Shown in pieces: positions 29,937-36,135 of a stretch of DNA of 36,135 bases; the first letter of the stretch is position 1, and each line of letters begins with the position of its first letter. The position numbers and the translations under genes are program-made. The stretch spans positions 1-36,135 of the forward strand of contig JAFAPR010000061.1 in assembly GCA_019247075.1 (NCBI GenBank). Direction: 5' to 3'. The notes beneath the pieces were generated by a model that saw only the letters and a list, made by a program, of their open reading frames with translations, searched no databases and was not told where the DNA came from. This DNA comes from Solirubrobacterales bacterium (lineage in GTDB: Bacteria; Actinomycetota; Thermoleophilia; Solirubrobacterales; Solirubrobacteraceae).

Positions 29937-31652
29937 CTAGCCCTCCTGGGCCTCGCGTTGCTCGGAATCGTCCTCCTCGGGGAGCTCCTCGGCGTCGAAC
30001 TCCTCGATGAATCGGCGCACCAGCTCCTCGCCGGAGAGCGCCGGCTCGCCGTCGCCTCGCTGATCCTCTTCGCCCAGTTCGTAGCGCAGGGTCAGCGGGG
30101 AGCCGCTCACCGCGCGCCACACCTCGGCGGCCAGGTGCCGATGGTCGTCCTGCTCGGCTTTGCGTTTGAGGAAGGCGGCGCCGGCGGGGAACGCGAGCGT
30201 CAGCTCGCGTTCCCCGGTCGCTACGGGCCGCGCCTCTGCGAGGAGCGCGGCCACCAGCGCGTTGCGCTCGCGAACCTGGGCCACCACCGCGGGCCACAGC
30301 TCGACCGCGCGCTCGAGGTCGGCCTCCACGCCGGGTGCGGGATCGGTGGCCGCCGCCCGCGGCGCGGCCTTGGGCGGAGCGATCGGTGCTGGTGCTAAGT
30401 CTGGAGTCGCGGCTGCCTCCCCATCTGCATCGCCCGCTTCGACGTGCGCCTCCCCCCCATCTCGGCCGCCTGCCTCGAGCCGTTCGATGCGCGCAAGTAG
30501 CGCGGCCTTGGACGGGTCGACCTCGGGCGCGGCGGCCTTGATCAGCACGAGTTCAAGCTGGATTTGCGCCTGAGCGCCGTTGGCCGTCGCCTCGAGCGCG
30601 GCCGCGATCAGGTCGAGCAGGCGGACGACGTCGGTCCTGGAGACGGTCTGGGCCTGTTCGGCCAGACGCCGGTCGCGTTCTGGCGTCATGCGCAGCTCGA
30701 GCGGCACCTCGTCGAGCACCTGGACCGCGAGCAGCTCTCGCCCGTGGGACTCGAGGTCGCGCAGCACCTGGCCGGGATCGCGTCCTGAGCCGGCGAGCCG
30801 CGCTGCGGTGCGCAGCGCCTGGGCGGGGCTGCGTGCGGCGATCGCCTCGACCGCCGCAAGCAGCAGCTCGTCGTCGGCCACCCCGACCACCTCGATGACG
30901 TCGTCGGCCGCGATCGCCTCGTCGCTCTTATAGGTGCGGAGCTGCTCGAGGGTGCCCAGCGCGTCGCGGAAGCTGCCCGTGGCGTGCCGGGCGATCAGCG
31001 CCAGCGCGTGGTCGTCGATCTGGATCTCCTCCTCGCCCGCCACCCGGCGCAGCACCGCTACGACCTGAGGGATCGAAGGCCGCCCGAAGTCGAACCGGTG
31101 GCAGCGGTCGACGACCGTGGGCAGCACCTTTTGCGGCTCGGTGGTAGCGAGCACGAAGATCGTCCGCGGCGGCGGCTCCTCGAGCGTCTTCAGAAACGCG
31201 TTCCAGGCCTGTGGCGAGAGCATGTGGGCCTCGTCGAGGATGTAGACCTTGTGCCGGCCAGAGACCGGCGCGTAGGCGACGCGCTCGCGCAGGTTGCGAA
31301 TGTCGTCAACCGAGTTGTTGGAGGCGGCGTCCATCTCGATCACGTCGAGTGACGTGGCCGCGGCGATCGAGACGCACGACTCGCAGCGGCCGCACGGGCG
31401 GGTGGTCGGGCCCTGCTCGCAGTTGAGACAGGCGGCCAGGATCTTGGCCATGCTCGTCTTGCCCGTCCCCCGCGCGCCAACGAACAGGTAGGCGTGGTGG
31501 ACCTTGCCCTGCTCCACCGCGTTGCGCAACGTCCGGACGACGTGCTCCTGTCCCACGACCTCGTCGAAGGTGCGGGGGCGGTGGCGGCGGTAGAGAGAGG
31601 GCGGACCGGTGGACACTGCCGTCGAGTCTAAAGAGGAGGTAGGCCGGCGCAC
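29937..31652 (-). CDS. dnaX: DNA polymerase III subunits gamma/tau
   Basis: YRRHRPRTFDEVVGQEHVVRTLRNAV, AYLFVGARGTGKTSMAKILAACLNC, YILDEAHMLSPQAWNAFLKTLEEPP. Confidence 0.97.
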   Translation of the reverse strand: MRRPTSSLDSTAVSTGPPSLYRRHRPRTFDEVVGQEHVVRTLRNAVEQGKVHHAYLFVGARGTGKTSMAKILAACLNCEQGPTTRPCGRCESCVSIAAATSLDVIEMDAASNNSVDDIRNLRERVAYAPVSGRHKVYILDEAHMLSPQAWNAFLKTLEEPPPRTIFVLATTEPQKVLPTVVDRCHRFDFGRPSIPQVVAVLRRVAGEEEIQIDDHALALIARHATGSFRDALGTLEQLRTYKSDEAIAADDVIEVVGVADDELLLAAVEAIAARSPAQALRTAARLAGSGRDPGQVLRDLESHGRELLAVQVLDEVPLELRMTPERDRRLAEQAQTVSRTDVVRLLDLIAAALEATANGAQAQIQLELVLIKAAAPEVDPSKAALLARIERLEAGGRDGGEAHVEAGDADGEAAATPDLAPAPIAPPKAAPRAAATDPAPGVEADLERAVELWPAVVAQVRERNALVAALLAEARPVATGERELTLAFPAGAAFLKRKAEQDDHRHLAAEVWRAVSGSPLTLRYELGEEDQRGDGEPALSGEELVRRFIEEFDAEELPEEDDSEQREAQEG

Positions 31653-31748
31653 ATGTGCGCCGCTCGGGCTTGCCGCGCGCTCGGCATCCGGCCTCGCTTC
31701 ATGCGCGGCGCCCGAGTCATCCGGCTGGCCGGAACATGTTCTGGCCGG

Positions 31749-31772
31749 CCGGTCCGCGCATGCGCGGACCGG
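31749..31772. repeat. Perfect 24-bp palindrome between ffs and dnaX
   Basis: ccggtccgcgcatgcgcggaccgg equals its own reverse complement. Confidence 0.95.
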
Positions 31773-31845
31773 AACAAATAGGTGGGTGGACCGTGCACCC
31801 TCCGTCGATGCCGGTGTCGGGGCGCAGCCGCCGCCTATGGGCTCC

Positions 31846-31943
31846 GGTCCGGTGATCCCACAACGCCTGAAGGTGGCCGCTTAAGGCTGCTTCCTTCCGG
31901 ACCTGACCTGGTTCACGGGTCTCCATCGTCGCGGGACCGAACC
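31846..31943 (-). ncRNA. ffs: Small bacterial signal recognition particle RNA (4.5S/scRNA)
   Basis: Minus strand contains GAACCAGGTCAGGTCCGGAAGGAAGCAGCCTTAAGC (conserved SRP core). Flanks pair: GGTCCCGCGAC (31938-31928) with GTTGTGGGATC (31864-31854), 11 consecutive pairs. Exact ends approximate. Confidence 0.93.
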
Positions 31944-32098
31944 ATCGACACACCACGGACGGGGCGTCGACCCCGGGCCTGGCCCCTCGGGAGGGGATTC
32001 AGCCCCGCTAGAGCGGTTTGCGGGTACAGGGCACCGCTAGCGCCCCGCCTAGCACGGTCCACAGGAGATCCTAGCTCCTCGGTATCGTCTCGGGTCTA

Positions 32099-33349
32099 GT
32101 GTCCATCGGGGTAATCGGCCTGGGCTACGTCGGGCTGCCGCTCGCGGTCGCGTTCGCGGAGGCTGACGAGCGCGTGGTGGCGGTCGACATAGACGAGAGC
32201 AAGATCGCCGCGATCGCTGCGGCCGACTCCTACATCGAGGACGTCTCCTCGGAACGGCTGCGCGCGGTGCGGGAGCTCGTCTCGGCGACGACTCATTACG
32301 CGCCGCTGGCGCGCACGGACGCCGTGATCATCTGCGTGCCCACGCCGCTGACGGCAAATCGCGAGCCCGACCTCTCGGCGCTGCTGGGCGCGGCGCGCGA
32401 GCTGGGGCGCGTGCTCCAGTCGGGTCAGCTCGTCGTGCTCGAGTCCACCACGTATCCGGGCACGACCCGCGAGCAGCTGCTGCCGCTGCTCGAGCGCGAA
32501 TCGGGGCTCCGCGTGGGCGATGGGCTCAACGTCGCCTACTCCCCCGAACGCGTCGACCCGGGCCGGACCGACTTCACGCTGCAGAACACGCCCAAGGTGG
32601 TAGGCGGCATCACGGACGAGTGCCTGGCAAGGGCCGCGGCGCTCTACGGCCGCGTCTGCGAGCAGCTTGTGCGGGTCTCGAGCCCTGAAGCGGCCGAGTT
32701 GACAAAGCTGCTCGAGAACATCTTTCGCTCGGTCAACATCGCCCTGGTCAACGAACTGGCGATGTTGTCCGAACGGATGGGCATCGACATCTGGGAGGTG
32801 GTCGACGCGGCCTCCACCAAGCCATACGGGTTCATGCGCTTTGAGCCGGGCCCCGGCATGGGCGGCCACTGCCTCCCGGTGGACCCGTTCTATCTCAGCT
32901 GGCGCGCCCGAGAGTTCCACTTCCCGACCGAGTTCATCGAGCTGGCCGGGAAGATCAACCAGCAGATGCCCTCCCACTGCGTGCAGCGGATCGAGCAGTC
33001 CCTCAACGAGCACGCCAAGGCGGTCAACGGCTCGAAGATCGCGATCCTCGGCGTGTCGTACAAGGCCGGCATCGGCGACACCCGCGAGTCGCCGGCGCTC
33101 AGGATCATCGAGGAGCTCCAAGCGCGGGGAGGCGAGATGACCTATCACGACCCCTACGTCCCCACGCTGCCCGAGCTCGGACTGGCGAGCGCGCCACTGG
33201 AGGAAGCCGTCGCCGACGCCGACGCGCTGGTGCTCGTCACCGCCCACCCCGGAATCGACCACGGTGCACTCGTCCGTGACGCCAAGCTGTTCGTCGACCT
33301 GCGCGGGGTCACCCGCAGGGAATCGGTCGAGAACCTGGTCCGGCTCTAG
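32099..33349 (+). CDS. Nucleotide-sugar (UDP-GlcNAc/ManNAc/Glc-type) dehydrogenase
   Basis: IGVIGLGYVGLPLAVAFAEADERVVAVDID, VAYSPERVDPGRTDFTLQNTPKVVGG, GPGMGGHCLPVDPFYLSWRAREF, GVSYKAGIGDTRESPAL. GTG start. Confidence 0.95.
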   Translation: MSIGVIGLGYVGLPLAVAFAEADERVVAVDIDESKIAAIAAADSYIEDVSSERLRAVRELVSATTHYAPLARTDAVIICVPTPLTANREPDLSALLGAARELGRVLQSGQLVVLESTTYPGTTREQLLPLLERESGLRVGDGLNVAYSPERVDPGRTDFTLQNTPKVVGGITDECLARAAALYGRVCEQLVRVSSPEAAELTKLLENIFRSVNIALVNELAMLSERMGIDIWEVVDAASTKPYGFMRFEPGPGMGGHCLPVDPFYLSWRAREFHFPTEFIELAGKINQQMPSHCVQRIEQSLNEHAKAVNGSKIAILGVSYKAGIGDTRESPALRIIEELQARGGEMTYHDPYVPTLPELGLASAPLEEAVADADALVLVTAHPGIDHGALVRDAKLFVDLRGVTRRESVENLVRL

Positions 33350-33361
33350 GGCGTCGCGCAC

Positions 33362-34354
33362 TTAGCCACCGAGCGCCCTCGCCTCGTCTCCGAACGCGCT
33401 TCGCAGCGCCCGCGCGAGCGCCGCTCCGCGCCGGAGCGCGTCCTCCGCCGCGTACCACCAGAAATACCCGCCGACGTAGCACCGCGGGCCCGGGTGAAGC
33501 GAGTAGGCCCAGAGCATGATCCGGGCCGCCCGGGCCCACGTCGCGCGCCTGGCCGCGTGCGTGAGGCCCACCTCGCCAAAGCCAAGCGCGGCATTCGGGA
33601 ATACGCCCCGGAGTCGCTTCAGGTGGACGGCAACCGTCTCCGCCGACGGCTCCCGTCCCCCGCACTCGGTCGGGTAGTACGAGAGCAGCACGTAGTCCAG
33701 CCAGTGCGCGAGGGACGCGGGAACCCACCGCCGGCTGAATTGGAGCGGCGTCAGCTCGGCGCGGCCGTCGCCGCAATGGTCGGGGCCGAAATCGTTCGCA
33801 TACAGCGTCAAGGCAGTCTTGGCGCCGGCAGCTTTGACCGCGGCGTAGGCGGCGACCAGCTTTTGAGCGACGGGGCGATGGGAGCCAGTCCAGCTGCCGT
33901 TGACCTCGTTACCGACCTCCCAGATCGTAACGTGCCGGCCGAGCAGGTGAACATATGAGCGTGCGCGCGCCCGCATGCCGGCGACCGAGATCGAGCGCTC
34001 GTCAGAGGAGTCGAGCAGATCACCCATCACGGCGCCGACCTTGGCGATGCGCGTCACGGCCCGCTCGTAATAGGAGGCCGGCTCGCGAACGTCGAAGTAG
34101 ACGCGCACGGTCGGGCGGTATGGGAGGGTTCGAAGGCCGGCGAGCACGCCGGGTAGCCCGCGTATCCGGTCGAGCGTGACGCCGTAGAGCGGTCGTTGTC
34201 GACTGACAGCTGGCGCGCTGGAGGGGGCCGCTGCCAAGGGCGCGTGCCTTCGTACAGCGCGGGACCCAGCGCCGGCGGTGCCGGCCGCCGCGACCGCCAC
34301 CGTCACCAGCGTGGCCGCGAGCACTGCTGACAGTCGCATGCGCCCAGCCGCCAT
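33362..34354 (-). CDS. Secreted protein with TIM-barrel glycoside-hydrolase-like motifs
   Basis: Signal-like MRLSAVLAATLVTVAVAAAGTAGA; HVTIWEVGNEVNGSW (GH-A acid/base-like) and ALGFGEVGLTH (nucleophile-like). Confidence 0.75.
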   Translation of the reverse strand: MAAGRMRLSAVLAATLVTVAVAAAGTAGAGSRAVRRHAPLAAAPSSAPAVSRQRPLYGVTLDRIRGLPGVLAGLRTLPYRPTVRVYFDVREPASYYERAVTRIAKVGAVMGDLLDSSDERSISVAGMRARARSYVHLLGRHVTIWEVGNEVNGSWTGSHRPVAQKLVAAYAAVKAAGAKTALTLYANDFGPDHCGDGRAELTPLQFSRRWVPASLAHWLDYVLLSYYPTECGGREPSAETVAVHLKRLRGVFPNAALGFGEVGLTHAARRATWARAARIMLWAYSLHPGPRCYVGGYFWWYAAEDALRRGAALARALRSAFGDEARALGG

Positions 34355-34415
34355 GCCCCGATTACACCACCCCTGCCCGGACCTCGAGCCGCGTAGAATC
34401 AGCCACCACCCGCAT

Positions 34416-34487
34416 GGGCGCGTAGCTCAGTGGGAGAGCGCTCGCTTCACACGCGAGAGGTCGCTGGTTCGAGCCCAGCCGTGCCCA
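34416..34487 (+). tRNA. tRNA-Val(CAC)
   Basis: GGGCGCGTAGCTCAGTGGGAGAGCGCTCGCTTCACACGCGAGAGGTCGCTGGTTCGAGCCCAGCCGTGCCCA folds as a cloverleaf; anticodon loop TTCACAC; CCA not encoded. Confidence 0.96.
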
Positions 34488-34774
34488 CTCTCGAAGGCCT
34501 GGAAATCCAGGGCTTTTGTCCTTTGCGAACGGACTTTGATCTGCCGTCGGCTGAGGCGCTTCTGGACCTGCGCGTAGATAAACCCGGCGAGTTAGATCGG
34601 TGGCGTATCCTCAGGCGCCCTAGAGGGCCGGTGGGCCGAGACTTCTCAGTTCGAGGGTCACCGGGCTGCTGGCATTCGCGGTATAACGCCGCAGCCGCGG
34701 CCTGACAGCACCTGGATAGCTCGCGCCTGGGCAGTTGATCGTCAGCCGTTGACCCGGCTTGGCGGCGGTTAGTC

Positions 34775-34802
34775 TCCCTCGCGGGCTGGCGTTCGCGAGG
34801 GA
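34775..34802. terminator. Strong hairpin between tRNA-Val and the AI-2E-type gene
   Basis: TCCCTCGCG-N10-CGCGAGGGA, perfect 9-bp stem just 3' of the minus-strand permease; no T-run. Confidence 0.4.
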
Positions 34803-34855
34803 ATATCAAGACATCATGGTCGCTCGGCTCGCGCGCTGTGATCTCGCGGACGCGG

Positions 34856-36135
34856 TTAGTGACCAAAGCGTTTCCAGCGCGGCTGGCGTTCGGAGGACGC
34901 TATGGCGCTGGGCATATCGCGGGACTCGCGGGGACGCACCCAGATCTCCTCCACGAGGATGATCGCGCTCGCGAGGATCGGGATGGCGATGAGCAGGCCG
35001 AAGAACCCGAAGAGCGCGCCGACCGCGACAACTCCGAGTGCGATAACTGCCGGGTGCAGGTGGACGGTGCGCGCCATGACGACCGGGCCGATCAGGTTCG
35101 CCTCGACCTGGTGTACCGCGACATAGATCGCGAGCACCACCAGCGCCTTGGTCGGAGAGATCGTTAGCGCGTAGCCGACCGGCGGGATCGCGGTGGTGAT
35201 CGAGCCAAGGTACGGGACGACCTCCGCCACGCCGCTCAATACGGCGAAGAAGAGAGCAAAACGAAGCCCGACGATCAGGCCCAGGGAGAGGTAGAGCAGT
35301 AGCGCTACCAGCACCATCGCGATCAGCAAGCCTCTCATCCACCCGAGCATCGCGGTGCGCAACCGCATCAGCACTCGCACGGCCGCGGGGCGCTGTGGGG
35401 GGGTGAACAGCCGCACCACGCCGTCGATCAGGGGCTGCGGCTGGGCGGCGATGAAGTAGGCGGTCATTACCGCGATGACAATGCCCGCGACGATGCTGGT
35501 GGCGGTGATCCCGACCGACTCGAGCGCGCCGAGGTAGTGGGTGGGGTGGTGGACGTAGGTGGCGACGGCGTGCTGGACCCGGGCGGCGACGCGGCCTGGC
35601 TTGACCCCCGTGAGGTGGCCGAGCTGCACCTCGGCGGAGTACACGAGCGCGGGCGCGGCCTTGACCAGCGTCTTCGCCTGCGAGACGATCGTCGGCACGA
35701 GCAACGCGATGAGCCCGCCCACGGCGGCTAGTCCGGTGAGCAGTCCGATCAATGCTCCGAGCGGCTGCGGAATTGCCCAGCGTCTCAGCGCGGCTCCACA
35801 CCACGCGAGCGGCAGGCTAAGGATGATCGTCACCATCACCGCCAGCAGCAGCGTCAACAGCTGCTGGACAAGCAAGCCGACCACGATCAGGATCGCCCCC
35901 AGGAAGATCGCGCCATACACGGCCCGCTGTGTACGGGCCGCTCCGGAGGGGCGCTCGGGCATCGGTGGTCGTAGGGGTCTCGCCACCACGCCGGCGGGCC
36001 CGGCGCGGCGTTGCATGGGGAAGATCCAGATCTCCTCGATCGCGATCAAGGTCAGCGACAGCAGGGGGATGGCGATGAACAGGCCGATCACGCCGAACAG
36101 CGACCCGGCGATAAGCACGGCGATCGCGACCACCG
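34856..36135 (-). CDS. AI-2E family transporter/permease (PF01594-type), truncated at window edge
   Basis: ALFFAVLSGVAEVVPYLGSITTAIPPVGYALTISPTKALVVLAIYVAVHQVEANLIGPVVMARTVHLHPAVIALGVVAVGALFGFFGLLIAIP. The ORF opens beyond the window with a second C-terminal-like segment. Confidence 0.92.
   Translation of the reverse strand, partial: VVAIAVLIAGSLFGVIGLFIAIPLLSLTLIAIEEIWIFPMQRRAGPAGVVARPLRPPMPERPSGAARTQRAVYGAIFLGAILIVVGLLVQQLLTLLLAVMVTIILSLPLAWCGAALRRWAIPQPLGALIGLLTGLAAVGGLIALLVPTIVSQAKTLVKAAPALVYSAEVQLGHLTGVKPGRVAARVQHAVATYVHHPTHYLGALESVGITATSIVAGIVIAVMTAYFIAAQPQPLIDGVVRLFTPPQRPAAVRVLMRLRTAMLGWMRGLLIAMVLVALLLYLSLGLIVGLRFALFFAVLSGVAEVVPYLGSITTAIPPVGYALTISPTKALVVLAIYVAVHQVEANLIGPVVMARTVHLHPAVIALGVVAVGALFGFFGLLIAIPILASAIILVEEIWVRPRESRDMPSAIASSERQPRWKRFGH

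Noticed and set aside
31731-31740. GAACATGTTC as a LexA/SOS box near dnaX
   Set aside because: Actinobacterial LexA boxes need GAAC-N4-GTTC; here only 2 nt separate the half-sites.
32096-33361. 421-aa minus ORF opposite the sugar dehydrogenase
   Set aside because: Antisense shadow; the plus frame has all expected dehydrogenase motifs.
34488-34855. Integrated element at tRNA-Val
   Set aside because: No integrase and no repeated tRNA 3' end noticed downstream in the window.
34447-34866. 139-aa minus ORF ending ...VGTAGLEPATSRV
   Set aside because: GLEPATSRV is the well-known antisense translation of a tRNA; it overlaps tRNA-Val and is not a real protein.
1-36135. CRISPR array or phage/defence island
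   Set aside because: No regularly spaced repeats and no cas, integrase, capsid or restriction genes seen; mobile DNA is limited to transposase remnants.

Overview
High-GC actinobacterial-type window, probably Thermoleophilia/Solirubrobacterales-like (inferred from gene content and composition, not tested). The left ~8 kb is a minus-strand NRPS operon: an A-PCP didomain, a cytochrome P450, and a C-A-PCP-C megasynthase running off the left edge. The megasynthase is missing from the supplied ORF track because it has no stop inside the window. An ECF-type sigma factor lies upstream. From ~8.45 to 9.7 kb there is a graveyard of decayed transposases (IS110-like, IS256-like). From ~10 to 22 kb there is a signalling/accessory block: a histidine kinase with a degenerate receiver regulator, an IS110 fragment, a DAO-type FAD oxidoreductase divergent from a methyltransferase, an MFS transporter, an HD-GYP protein, a GAF-type histidine kinase convergent with a NarL regulator, and an octopine/nopaline-dehydrogenase-like protein. 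The right part is more core-like: sdhA-sdhB-sdhE-like operon, alpha/beta hydrolase, aspartate kinase, recR, ybaB, dnaX, SRP RNA, UDP-sugar dehydrogenase, a secreted putative glycoside hydrolase, tRNA-Val(CAC), and an AI-2E-type permease that appears to be a tandem fusion. The best leads are the A-PCP/P450/C-A-PCP assembly line with an unusual condensation motif, the HK-coupled pseudo-receiver, the anchor-less SDH, the fused AI-2E protein, and the structured region beside the SRP RNA.
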